DNA of 64,000 nucleotides from Helichrysum umbraculigerum (taxonomy: Eukaryota; Streptophyta; Magnoliopsida; Asterales; Asteraceae), in assembly GCA_949592205.1 (NCBI GenBank), contig CATIUR010000001.1, forward strand, positions 264,952,250 to 265,016,249, in the 5' to 3' direction. This document shows positions 20,657 through 31,858 of this stretch, one piece after another (position 1 is the stretch's first letter; the number at the start of each line of letters is the position of its first letter). The position numbers and the translations under genes are program-made. The notes below the pieces were generated by a model that saw nothing but the letters and a program-made list of their open reading frames with translations, was not told the origin of the DNA and searched no databases.

Positions 20657-21751
20657 ACTTAGATTCCGTAACGGCTTCTAAAACACAATCAAAACACATT
20701 TTTCAAGTAAAACGCCACGAAATCAAAATAATAATAGTTGAGATTATTATTACAAATCCGTCACCAACGGGCTGTACACTTTTCAAACACTTAAACGTAT
20801 CAACCAAATAGTGGAGATTTGGACATTATAGTTGAATGAACAACTACAAGGGTGATCTTTTGAGATACCCAATCATGATTATAACCATCGCATGTCGTGG
20901 ACCCCCTCAGGTTACAAGTCCTTGGACTTCATACTCGGCTAATCAACTTACGTTTGTTTAAACGCTTTCAGACTCAGGTGAGTCTCATAGCCCCTCTTTT
21001 TACTGTTTTACTCAGGGGTGTGATACAATGCTTATTTTTAACATGTGAACGCAAGTACAACTTTTATATACTACATGAGTTTTACACACTAATCATTTAA
21101 TGTCCTCCGTCAGCATAGTTGTTAATACGTTGTAGCGTGAATATTAGTATATGGTACCATATAGGATTGACCCTCCTCGTTCGGGTTAGCAAGCACTAAC
21201 CGGGTAAACGGACATACTAATATTTGGGAAGACGAATGTTGATTAGGCATTCGTGGAGGCACCTCGCCCGGAATTCTCTACAGGGGACCCGGCCCTCGAG
21301 TTAAGCTCAACTATGTGCTTATGGCTGTATACACGATGACTATCATTTAATTGCTGGATGCAATTCATTATTTAAATCTTGCGGTTCATACTATATTAAC
21401 TGATTTCAAACCTGTGAGCTCACCAGCTTTTAGCTGACCTTTTAGCATATATCGCAGGTACCAAGCTGTAGGATGTTTCTGCTTCAGGACTTTAGCTCGA
21501 GTCAGCATACAGACGATTGAGATTTTCTTGCATTAGTATATTTTGTACAAGTACTTATGTACTGAAATCTCCATTTATTTAAACTCGAGCTATGTAAAGC
21601 TTTAAATGTTGTAAACATTTCAATTATCAATATGTTTTGTTAAAACGACGCATATAGAGTCGTTTACTATATATCTTTGTGCTTTGTTATTGATTAGTAA
21701 CACCCAAATCAAGCTTCCGCAAATCATCAAATTTGGGGGTGTTACAAAACT

Positions 21752-22206
21752 ACATGTGTCATGCAATTCGTAATACGTACCATTACTGCATATATACGGG
21801 ACCTATTCAACTTAAAAGCTATGCGTACGAACCAATACCATGCACCATCGTCATTACCAACAACTGCGTACGTACGTACGTATCTTATCTTAGTTTCACT
21901 CAGATATTTGCTTATACATTCAATTTCCCAAACAACAAATATATTAATTATGAAGTAACCTTCTCTAGCTAGCTTTACAATTATCTTCATCATATCGTCC
22001 TACGTACTTGTACATGCTAGTATAATTTGCACCACTTATATAATTAATACCAACTATATTAAGCCGCCTGAAAATATCAAATTAAAGGGTTTTGTCATAA
22101 TCAAGATAATACACAAATGAAATTTGATGTGAACATTAACACTAAACATTCATTAATGACTAATCCACTCCAATCAATACCTGATATCAACTCATATGCA
22201 ATATGG
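21752..22206. other. Intergenic, nothing recognised
   Basis: AT-rich sequence between a solo LTR and a hAT MITE. A short CGTACGTACGTACG run lies near 21867. Overlapping open frames here are on both strands with no similarity to known proteins. Confidence 0.6.
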
Positions 22207-22214
22207 AGTAACAC

Positions 22215-22602
22215 TAGAGGTGACAATTTTAGACCCATTGGTTAATTATGAGTCAATTTGGTTCATTTTTAGGAGGGGATGGGTTTGCTGGGTCTCCTCC
22301 CCATTTTTTGGATGGGTCTAAATGGGTTTTTCAATATTACCTCTAATTGTGTAACAATTAACCAACGGGTCTAGCGGGCAAATTTTTTTTTTTTCCATCT
22401 CATTTCATTTTTTTCATTTTTCACTCAAGTAAAAAAAAAAAGAAGTTTGGTGAACCCGATGACCCGACCCGACCCGAGACCCATTTGACCCGGACCCGTT
22501 TAGACCCATCCTTCTAAATGACCCATCTAGACCCGGACCCATTTAGACCCAAACCCATCTAGACCCGTAACCCGACCCGACCCATTCATTTTGCCACCTC
22601 TA
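22215..22602. mobile_element. hAT-type MITE, 8-bp TSD
   Basis: A 388-bp element with ends TAGAGGTGACAA and TAGAGGTGGCAA (right end complemented) and a perfect TSD AGTAACAC (22207-22214 and 22603-22610). The interior is rich in GACCCATT, GACCCGACCC and ATGGGTCT words near both ends. It has no coding capacity. Confidence 0.92.
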
Positions 22603-22610
22603 AGTAACAC

Positions 22611-23240
22611 CAAAAGTTTGAATTTCATCTTTTTAGAATATAATAATTATATCAAAAGATTTTGCTCCAATCTATATATTAACCGAATTATTATTGCAAC
22701 AGAAGATTGATCAATATATTTACGTATTACACCCTAACAAAGTAACAATATTTAAAAGACAGTTTAATTACTTTAATAATAAATTGTTTATTTAAAAAAT
22801 CTCAAACTTTATGTAAAGAGTTTATCCTTTGTAAATTGAATAAGCAATGTCATTATTAAAAATAAATGTTAATACTTTATAATTAATTCAAATAAGTTCA
22901 TAAATAAAATAGTACAATTTATATTAGCACACTAAAATAGTGATAACAATGAAGATGTTCAACATAACGTATTTATCACTTTGTCCCTTTTTAGACAACG
23001 TACCTTTTTATGTCACACTCGCTCGTTGTACTGTCAATTTTTTTTCTCTTATTAACACTTGTATATGTAACCTGAAAACTAAATTCATTGTTAGATTAAT
23101 TTAACATAATAAGAAATGTTACAATCGAACTTGAGGTTTGCATAGATCATGAAACACGGGCTCCACAATCTACTACTAGAATTTTATTTGATTTGGTTGA
23201 TTTAACACTCGACGTATCGAGGTAAATAATGTATATTTAC
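22611..23240. other. Intergenic, nothing recognised
   Basis: AT-rich sequence without coding potential or clear repeats, ending where a GGGTGTGTTTGG element end appears at 23241. Confidence 0.6.
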
Positions 23241-23278
23241 GGGTGTGTTTGGTAACAACTAGCTGGAGCTGAAGATAG

Positions 23279-24000
23279 TGGGGGTGTTCATGGTCCGGTT
23301 TGGCCGGTTTAAGCCTAAAATTAAAACCAAACTGATAATTACGGTTTGAGGTTTTCTCAAACCAAACAGCCCAATTTAATACTCCGTATGTCAAACCAAA
23401 CCAACTCAAACAATTGAAACCGGTTTGGTTCGGCCGGTTTGACGGTTTGAACCAATTTTTTGTTTTATATATATTTTTTAATAAAAATTTTGTTAACTTA
23501 CATTTAACTTAGATGATACAAGTAGCAATGCAAATATGATTATCTTAGAAATTTTTTAGAGATATAAATACATAATCTAGTACTTGTCAAAAATGTTTTT
23601 AACAATATCATTTAATGATAATTGACTTTCATAGCATTATTACATAACCGAAAGTTTTCTTTTACGGTCTTAATTTTTGAATTTATTTAGTTCTATAAGT
23701 TGGCAACTTTTCAAATGCACCCTTTGGGTACCATATAAAAAGCAAATAGAGTTTGTTTGTTAAAGTCAAATAAATATTTAAAAGTTAAATATACATACTT
23801 GATGAATAATATAAGAAAATACGATACGGTCCGGTTCAAACGGCCGTTTTGAGTCTTGAAATCACGAACCGAACCATATATAACGGTTTTGAAAAACCTA
23901 AACCACTAAACCAATTATGAACAATAAAACAAGTCAAACCGACCAAATCACTTCGTTTTGACCGGTTTAAACGATTTTGGCCAAACCACAAACACCCCTA
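23279..24000. mobile_element. hAT-type MITE, 722 bp
   Basis: The ends are TGGGGGTGTTCATGG and TAGGGGTGTTTGTGG (right end complemented), flanked by GAAGATAG and AAAGATAG (23271-23278 and 24001-24008), an 8-bp TSD with one mismatch. CCGGTTTGG and AAACCGGTTT words are clustered at both ends and the middle is AT-rich. Its slightly degraded TSD and ends suggest it is older than the perfect-TSD hAT MITEs in the window. Confidence 0.85.
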
Positions 24001-24484
24001 AAAGATAGAACTGTTGGCTGGAAATTGTAGCTGGAGCTGGAAAATCCCTTAGGGTGTGTTTGGTTCAAGTATTTGAAATCCTGGGATTTTGAATGTCATA
24101 GGATTTGAAATACCAAAGAATTTTAAATGATGGGATTTGAAATCCTATGACTTGTTTGGTTCATGAATAATCAAAAAGATGACTGTTGGTAAATGACAAT
24201 ATTATCCCTGACTACCTTTTTTTTTTTTTTTTTTTCTATTCAAGCTATTGAATACCTGTAATTCTGTAAACATAAAGGAAACATTTTACAAACTGTTCGG
24301 TCTTACAATACCACCAATTGATGTTTACCTCTAATTTTATCAACACCGTTTACATACCAAACTACCAATTAATGTTTTACCCAGCATAAGCAAATTAAAC
24401 ATTCAGATGGAGAAATCAAACAACAAATTTATAGAAAAACTAAATCATCCAAAGAAATTTGAAATCGAAAAACATAACCACATG

Positions 24485-26906
24485 TGTGACACCCTCAAAT
24501 TTAATGATTTGCGGAAGCTTGATTTGGGTGTCACTAATCAATATACAAAGCACATAAGATATAATGAACGACCACTATATGCGTCGTTTTAAACTTGTAT
24601 AGATAAAGTAAATGTTTACATCAAAATATAGTTACATTAGCTCGATTCCTGAAATTGAGAGATTACATAGCATAATTACTTTTACAAAATATAATAATGC
24701 AGTCCAATCTCTAGTTGTATGTATGCTGACTCGAACTAATATTTCTTGCTTGTGCAGCCAACCTACTGCTGGGTACCTGTGATAAATACTAAAATGGGTC
24801 AGCGAAAACGCTGGTGAGCTCACAGGTTTGTATGTCAATGTATAGTTGTCAGAACCGCAAGATTTATATTGAATTTAAAATGCAATTAAGCAAAATAAAA
24901 GTTATACTGTCCATGAGCACATAGTCTGAGCTTAACTTGATTTGTCAGGCCCACTTAAGGAAACCTAACTTGAAATGCCTCCTACGAGTGCCTAATCAAC
25001 ACTCGTCTTCCCAAATGCTAATACATCCGTTTGACCGGTTAGTGCGTGCTAACCCGGATGAGGATTGTCAATCCCATATGATATCATATACTAACATTCA
25101 CGCTATAAAATACTAGAGACTATGCTTATGGAGGACTTTAAATTGATTAGCTTGAAACTCATGTAGTATTTGAAGTGTGGCACTTGCGTTCTACTTGTAA
25201 AACAAAATCGAGTAGTAATATCACACCCCTAGTTGTAAAGCAGTGAAAATGGGGCTATGAAACTCACATGAGTCTTGGAGTGTTTAAGTTAATAAATTTG
25301 AAGTAATTAGCTGTGAGTTGATGTCCAAAGACTTGAAACCTGAATGTGTCCACGACACTTGATTGTTATTAATTGTACCGGTATCTCGAAAGACTACCTT
25401 TGTAGTTGTTATTTAATTATATATGTCCAAATTACTACGATTTGGTTGATTAATTGTTTTGTTTCAAGTTACTACGACTTGATTGACTAAATTATCCAAG
25501 TTACTACGACTTGGTTGATTGAATAATCTGTTTTGTAAGTTTTGAAAACATGTACGGACCGTTGGTGATTTAGTTGAAATAATAAAAATTCTAAAATGTT
25601 GACTTTGCTACAGTACTGCTACAGTACTGCTACAGTAAATTTGACTTTTTTGAACAGTAACTTTGACTTCAAAATTCTGGTTTTTCTGTGTTTTGCGACA
25701 CAACATGCGACACAAAGATTTGACATGCGACACAATGGTTGTGTCGCAGACGTCATGCGACACAAGGATACGACACAGGGACTGTGTCGCATCGAATACG
25801 AAATGCTAATTTAATAGCGACATAGTGGTTGTGTCGTATAGAAGTACGACATAGTTTGCGACATAGAGTGCGACACAATATTGTGTCGCATGAGTTACGA
25901 CACTAAAGATTTGGTACGACACAAGGTGCGACATAACAGGTTTTATGCGACACAGTATGCGACACAAGGCTTGTGTCGCACTGAAGAACACCAGCCCAGA
26001 AACATCGGCTGTTCGTGATTTTTCCGGCCAAAACTCAAATCAAACTCATTTTTAGACTATAAAACCTTGTTATCTTCCTAGTATTGGACATATATAAGTT
26101 GTGTAAACATCAAAACATACAAAGATTACATCAAAATAAACAAATCTAAGTTTTTAGAATTTTTCTTACAAATGCAAATCGAAGACGATGGAGGCCGAAA
26201 ATGATGGTAGAGCTTTTGTAATTCTTGTTCCCCTTGAAATGGTGATTCCGAAAATATGGTTTTTGTTGTCGGTTTTGCGAGATCCGAAAATTTGGTGATT
26301 TTTGGTTGAGAGGTTTTTGGGTGTAAGTGTGTGTTTTATGGAAAATGGAGATGAAAGAAAGAGGAAAGGAGAGGTGGGGTGTAGGTGAAAGCCTCACCTC
26401 GCAGTCTCCGTCCCGTGCTCCGCGTGGTGTTCGTTTTCTCCGTCATTTAACATTAAATATTTGTTTTATTCATTTAATTGTCCGTTTTAAATTACAAATC
26501 ATTATAGAATGTTCTATTGTAATATTTCACCAATTATCTATTTATGGTATTAAAAATGAATTTCGTTTTATTTGTTTGCGCGTTTGTATTTTTAATTGCG
26601 TATACATTAATTGTGTAATAAAACTTGGATACGAAATGTCACAATAAATAATATTCTGAATAACATTTAGTTATTAAATAATATTTGTATTACTTAATAA
26701 AATTGTTCACCAACGTCCGTGTTTATTGTATCGAAATTCATTCGATTTGAAACTCGTACGATTTAAACAAACCGCATAATTGTGTAGATATATATTCAAC
26801 AATATATATGATAATTGATACATTAATTAGCTTAACACAGAACTAATTACATGTATTAAAACTTGATTAGGCACTAAATTCTAGTCCTAAATTGACGGTT
26901 GTCACA
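24485..26906 (-). mobile_element. Solo LTR, Tekay/Del-like (LTR C)
   Basis: The 2422-bp segment begins TGTGACACCC, ends GGTTGTCACA and has a perfect 5-bp TSD ACATG (24480-24484 and 26907-26911). Read on the minus strand, its first 120 bases match the first 120 bases of the LTR at 19281. It is a solo LTR of the same family in the other orientation, inserted in the PIF-like element. The palindrome array lies at 25695-25981. Confidence 0.92.
25695..25981. repeat. Palindrome array TGCGACACAA / TTGTGTCGCA in LTR C
   Basis: About fifteen copies of GCGACACAA or its complement TTGTGTCGC lie in 290 bases, several as close inverted pairs (TGCGACACAAGGCTTGTGTCGCA type). On the LTR coding strand (minus) it lies 0.93-1.21 kb from the 5' end. 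The motif is shared with the array at 55846-56086 but differs from that of LTR B. Confidence 0.88.
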
Positions 26907-27512
26907 ACATGATGTGCGACAATCGATTTGTAGAGACAGCTTGTTTAAGAAAACAAACAAAGAAGCAAACAATTTATGTAAATTGCACTAAAAATTGAAG
27001 AAATTCACCCAAAAATTAATAATTAATAAATATATATCGAAATAGATCAGATTACGAGGTCTAACAAGTTATTGAAGTGAAATAATAAAAGATTCGTTAT
27101 ATTAAGATGGTGGAAGAAGCGTAGTAATGGGAGAAGAAACAGAGTAATGGAGGAGATGAATCTATTTTGTGAAAAGATGTGTTTGTAAAGGAGACTGAGT
27201 AAGGGTACTTTTGTCTGAAATGGGCCCATAAAGCTTCCATGCCTACTGGAATTTAAAATCCTGCACTAATACAATGGATTTAGAAATCCCTCCCCCTCAT
27301 GATTTTAGAATTCCCTGTCATTTGAAATCCTCCAACCAAACATAGGATTTTGTAGAATTTGAAATGAAAATCCTATCAAATCCTATCAAATCCCACGAAC
27401 CAAACGCCTCCTTAAGGAATTCTAGAAGCTAGTTGTAAAAGCTTCTAAAATAAGGTATTCTAGGAGATTTTCTTATTGAGAATCCCCTCTTATTTTTATT
27501 TGCCAAACAAGG

Positions 27513-28009
27513 ATTCTTCTATATAAGAGTTTGAACTCCTAAAAAGTAGATACTCGTCCCTTAAAATCCCCTAAAAATGTATGCTATTGTTGTAAACTTA
27601 ATGGCAAAGATCGTCACGTCGGTACTACTCGTACTCTACTAACTCTGAATTTGCAATTTATAATGATACAAAATAAAAATACATACATCTAATTATATGG
27701 TACAATCAACTTTCCTAATCAAGATTCAATATTTGGACCAAAAGTCAACAGATTTTAATTTCTTAGCTTTCATGTTCCCTACATCATCAAAACCCTTTAA
27801 AGATTTTGTTCAACCTTTTGGTAGAACACAAACCCATTAAAATTAAAGGAGCATGCACGACTTTATAGTGAAGTACTAACGAAGTATAAGAAGTAACAAT
27901 ACCGTATACACTTTCTAGTTTGTTTTCATGAGGGATGGATAAAGGAAATTTTAATGGAAGGAGGAAAAACTTAATTTATGTTATTCATACCCTTCAAGTA
28001 ATTAAAACT
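27513..28009. other. Intergenic, nothing recognised
   Basis: AT-rich sequence downstream of the nested element stack, with no coding signal or repeat ends. Confidence 0.6.
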
Positions 28010-28028
28010 AGAAAGTGTTGACCCATTC

Positions 28029-28197
28029 GCAAATGATCACCAGCTCGGCTGGTTGTGATGCACGGGGTTTTACCCATAGGTCTCGGGTTCGAGTCCTGTG
28101 GTGGTTTTTCCTAGGTGAGGCAATATATGGGTTGGTAGTGGTGGCACGATGATACTCCATTACTAGCCCGCATGTGTTATTTGCCGTTTTCAAAAAA
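28029..28197 (+). mobile_element. tRNA-derived SINE with 19-bp TSD
   Basis: A 169-bp insertion with an A-box-like CAGCTCGGCTGG segment near 28042 and a B box GGGTTCGAGTCC near 28085, the internal RNA polymerase III promoter of tRNA-derived SINEs, ending in a short A run. A 19-bp TSD, AGAAAGTGTTGACCCATTC, flanks it exactly (28010-28028 and 28198-28216), proving retroposition. It is not a functional tRNA: no cloverleaf can be drawn past the B box. Confidence 0.92.
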
Positions 28198-28367
28198 AGA
28201 AAGTGTTGACCCATTCAAGTAATTAAAAGTTTTCTAAAGTGATAGGCGGGTTAACCTTGTGGATCCATCTTTAATTTTTTCATTAAAACATATTTAACGG
28301 ATCCTCCTTAGCAGTTAGCATATCATTAACTGCTAATATTAGACATGTTTTTGAGTAATTAAATGTA

Positions 28368-28669
28368 GGGTAAAAGCTAAAGATCGGTAATGAACTTTCA
28401 CTTTTGTACCGAGTTAGGTAATGAGCCGATTTTATAATTACTAATGTAGGTAACGAACTTTCAAATTTTTTGTCGAGTTAGGTAATATGTATTACGTGGC
28501 ATATTACCGTAATGCCACGTAAAACAATTATAATAATGCCACGTAATACATATTACTTAACTCGACAAAAAATTTGAAAGTTCATTACCTATATTAGCAA
28601 TAAAATCGGTTCATTACTTAACTCGGTACAAAAGTGAAAGTTCATTGCCTATCCGTAACTTTCACCTTT
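28368..28669. mobile_element. Fold-back MITE, probably Mutator type
   Basis: A roughly 300-bp inverted repeat. GTAATGAACTTTCACTTTTG and GAGTTAGGTAATGAGCCG on the left are complemented at the right (CGGTTCATTACTTAACTC, CAAAAGTGAAAGTTCATTG). The loop holds ATTACGTGGCAT and ATGCCACGTAAT. The outermost bases are diverged and no clean 9-bp TSD remains (TTAAATGTA against TTATATGCG), so this copy looks old. Confidence 0.7.
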
Positions 28670-29676
28670 ATATGCGGTACATCATATGTTTTATTTTAAT
28701 CGTTCAACTTTGATATTTTTATTTGTTGTGAAATAATTATTCCCTTGATGAATAATACAGCACTTATTATTCCCTCATCATTCTGTTATACTCTTAATTA
28801 GTTATCAGTGTTACAATTTCATAGTTAAACTTGTGTCGAATGTAAAGATAAGGAAGCCACTTTATTGATTGATGATGACTTCATTAATTGCATGTATCTT
28901 AAAAAATACTCCGTATTTTTTTTTAGTTTGGAAGACATTATTTTTGGAATGGAGGCCGACAATACAAACAATCTCAAGTTTTATTCACCTTTGAGTTTTA
29001 ATTATCTTTTAACTTTCACAAGTAATAACATAAAACTATTTTAACAGAGTATCTTATAACTAATTAATACATATACGTATTTAATAATCTATTTATTTAT
29101 TTTTTTCTTTTTTGAGTAAAGGGTTGTTAATTCCGGAAATATTTTACTACAAAAAATCAATTAAGTACAATGGATGTGACTATGTGAGTGAATCAATATT
29201 TGATTCAACAAACATCAAACAAAAAACCAAAACTTAGAAACCGAAGTAGATGATATATAGTTACATGTTAATCAAAAGGTCAAAGAAGAATTTAAGATGA
29301 TATGAATCATGAAGTGTGACTCATATGGTATCATTCATGAAGTGTTAATGGTGTGTAGTCCCTCTCTTGGGGTCGGTTCTACTTGCCAATCCGCCTGCAA
29401 ACCAGCCATGTTAGGAACAACACCGAACACGTTCCCTTTTCAATTCCTTTAATTAACAGCGAGCTTCATTATAACATCAAACACGACTAAATGCCCGTCT
29501 ACTAACTTTAATTCATCCAAGTTTGTATGTAGGTGACTGTTGATATATATACTCGAGGCGTAGCTTTTGTTGATATATCCTAGCTAGTTTGCCATAATTG
29601 CAATATTGCATTCCGGATATTGTCTTTTGGACGATAGTATTGTCGTTTATCAACGTTTCCTTCTCCAACTACTTAT
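28670..29676. other. Intergenic, nothing recognised
   Basis: AT-rich sequence without coding signal. There is a T-rich run near 28917-28924 and ACTCCGTA-type words, but no element ends could be paired. Confidence 0.6.
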
Positions 29677-29685
29677 TTATTTATT

Positions 29686-30008
29686 GGGATAAGTCCTTCG
29701 AAATGCAACGAACTTTGCCCAAAAGTCTATTGTATGCGACCAACTTTCGACGAGGCATAAGAATGCAACCTACTTGAAAAAGTGGGGTTTTTGATGTAAC
29801 TTGCTGATGTGTCGATGAGTTGTCAAACTCTCCGTAAGCCACATGGCACATCCGTACACCACGTGTCACCTTCAACGAACGACACATCAGCAAGTTACAT
29901 CAAAAACCCCACTTTTTCAAGTAGGTTGCATTCTTATGCCTCGTCGAAAGTTGGTCGCATACAATAGACTTTTGGGCAAAGTTCGTTGCATTTCGAGGGA
30001 CTAAGCCC
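29686..30008. mobile_element. Mutator-type fold-back MITE, 9-bp TSD
   Basis: A 323-bp element whose arms from GGGATAAGTCCTTCGAAATG inward are complemented almost perfectly for about 130 bases. It is flanked by the 9-bp TSD TTATTTATT (29677-29685 and 30009-30017). Its arm sequence (GCAACGAACTTTG, CCAACTTTCGACGAGG) differs from the GGGTTAAT family elsewhere in the window, so it is a separate family. Confidence 0.9.
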
Positions 30009-30516
30009 TTATTTATTTAAAAAAAAAAAACTTACTTATTTATTTTAAAAAAATAAAAAACTAAAGATGTTATTTAATATTTTAATACCTTAATTTCAGA
30101 CGTTAATATATAGTTCCCCTAATTTTGGGTGATATAATTGGATGTTTTATATCTAGTTAATCCTTACTTATGATGCTTCATTTATTTTTTGGTTGTCGGC
30201 CGTAGCTTTTTGTGTACTCCATTATTTCTCAAATAATAAATTTTTCGATCGTTTGACCAAAAAAATAAAATATGTATGTTTAAGTCTTTGCCTCTGTTTA
30301 ATTGAACCCACTATGGGAATTTGACCGAATAGATCAAGCTTTGGTGGTGTTGTCAACCCAAAACATACATCAATTACATACATAAGTTTTAGTAACCTAT
30401 AACTTGTAGCAAAGAGATTAATATATTGGTGGTTGTTAGTTGTGAAACAACGAATCCGTAAACCAATGTTAAGTTGCACATATATTCAAGAAAGAATGAA
30501 TATATATTTTATATTA

Positions 30517-31490
30517 CTAGCCTACTATCCGCGCAATGCTGCGCGACAAAAAAATTGTGTGCAACAATATGTTTATCTAACATGTCTTCGTATAATATAT
30601 ATGGGTTAATAATGGTTTAATCCTTAAAGTTTCATATTTTTTTTCGTTTTAACCACTCAAGTTTTTTTCTCACGATTTAATCCTTCAAGTTTGTATTGAC
30701 TTATCGGTTTAACTCTTCAAAGGGTTAAACCATTAAATTTTTGAAAGTTAGATGATTAAACTAGAAAAACTTAAAATGGCGAAATTATTATAAAAGATGA
30801 ACTTTAGGGATTAAACCATTAAATTTTTAAAGTATAATCAAACTTTAGGCTTAAACCATCAAAAATTTAAAACTTCAAGGATTAAATCATTAGATAAAAA
30901 CTTGAGTCGTTTAAACGAAAAAAATATGATACTTTGAGGATTAAATAATTATTAACCCAATATATATAGAACAAAATACTTTGCGCTATATCATTTTCTT
31001 ATTATACTCAATGACAATCTCGCCACGACTTGAAACTTGATACAAAACTAAAAACGTTAACTTGCTAAGCTAGAACTATCATATCAATGCGTTTAACTTT
31101 CCTGATCAGGTTAGGTCAAGGTTCGGGTTTATGGTCCAACCCGTTATCCCGGTGAAAAAACTAAGTTTGTTTTTGCAATGAATTGAAAATTCTAAACCGT
31201 CAACCTATGAAACCAATCCGCTACATTTTTACCGATATTTATATCATATCAATCGTAAACGACATTTCAATATTCATCATTATATTACGTTGATTACAAC
31301 AATTTAAAAAACAATTATATAATCACGAGGTTAAATCTTTTATAATTAAAACTAGTTATGACAATTAACTTTTTAGTTAATTGTGTTTGACCTTAAATAT
31401 ACGATATATGGTTGAATAAAATATTAAAAGGGTAAAATAGTAATTTATTATTTCTCTCGATCCAAACTCTTTATATTATATAGTAGTAGA
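30517..31490 (-). mobile_element. Helitron-like element carrying a Mutator MITE
   Basis: On the minus strand it starts TCTACTACTATATAATATAA and ends in CTAG, placed between A and T. A hairpin formed by CGCGCA and TGCGCG lies about 11 bases inside the CTAG end, the standard Helitron 3' signal. It has no Rep/helicase coding. It is 974 bp in all, and about 0.6 kb without the MITE at 30603-30958 and its TSD. Confidence 0.7.
30603..30958. mobile_element. Mutator-type MITE inside a Helitron, 9-bp TSD
   Basis: The 356-bp element from GGGTTAATAATGGTTTAATC to its complement is flanked by the TSD AATATATAT (30594-30602 and 30959-30967). Internal GGATTAAACCATTAAATTTT words recur. It is AT-rich with no coding sequence. 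Confidence 0.85.
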
Positions 31491-31614
31491 TATCATAAAA
31501 TAAAGAGGAAATAGTAAAATAAACAAAAAACATAAACTGTAGTTGAAGTGATATTACAACCATTACTTGTTAGTACATCAAAAATCATGATTTTTGCCCA
31601 TGTTAAAAATTCTA

Positions 31615-31858
31615 GGGTGCGTTTGGTTACCTTAATGAAAACACAGTGAGTTTGGAATCGATAGTGAAATAGAATGAATATATGTATTACTTTTAAATCC
31701 ATCTCCCTATGAGTTTAAAAAAACTCTCATTTCGAGAATTTGATTCCCAAATTTTTAACAAAGATGCACCCCTCAAACAAACATAATATATCATTTCGTC
31801 TGATATATACCACTCTCGATCATACCCTTCCTACAAAACCCACCATCCAAACACACCC
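31615..31858. mobile_element. MITE with GGGTGCGTTTGG ends
   Basis: The left end GGGTGCGTTTGGTTACC and the complemented right end GGGTGTGTTTGGATGG form a terminal inverted repeat around an AT-rich 244-bp body. The end sequence fits PIF/Harbinger-type MITEs, but the flanks (CTA and TAA) do not give a clean TSD. Confidence 0.55.

Larger units (their letters stand above)
19281..21746 (+). mobile_element. Solo LTR, Tekay/Del-like (LTR B)
   Basis: The segment runs TGTAACACCC to GGGTGTTACA (2466 bp) with a perfect 5-bp TSD AAACT (19276-19280 and 21747-21751) and no internal retroelement sequence, so it is a solo LTR left by recombination. The first 120 bases match the complement of the right end of the LTR at 24485-26906, identifying one family in opposite orientation. 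A CT-rich stretch near 19800-19860 probably lies just downstream of the promoter. A palindrome array occupies 20158-20426 and a GC-rich repeat 20569-20656. The AAGCTTCCGCAAA word near the 3' end recurs in the LTR at 56286-59550, supporting a related clade. Confidence 0.92.
24052..27411. mobile_element. PIF/Harbinger-type element carrying a solo LTR
   Basis: The ends are GGGTGTGTTTGGTTCAAG and GGAGGCGTTTGGTTCGTG (right end complemented), with TTA TSDs (24049-24051 and 27412-27414). Both ends contain repeated AAATCCTATCAAATCC-type words. Without the LTR at 24485-26906 the element is about 0.93 kb and has no recognisable transposase, so it is non-autonomous. Confidence 0.82.
23241..27512. mobile_element. 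Possible outer MITE split by nested insertions
   Basis: GGGTGTGTTTGGTAACAACT and AGCTGGAGCTG at 23241-23270, and AAGCTAGTTGTAAAAGCTTC with TTTGCCAAACAAGG at about 27426-27512, look like the two ends of one GGGTGTGTTTGG-type element of a few hundred bases. It would have been opened first by the hAT MITE at 23279-24000 and the PIF-like element at 24052-27411. No TSD could be confirmed and the right end is approximate. Confidence 0.35.

Noticed and set aside
28029..28197. tRNA gene suggested by the GGGTTCGAGTCC B box.
   Set aside because: The 19-bp TSD, A-rich tail and lack of a full cloverleaf show a SINE. The same reasoning applies to 38990-39196 and 36793-37052.
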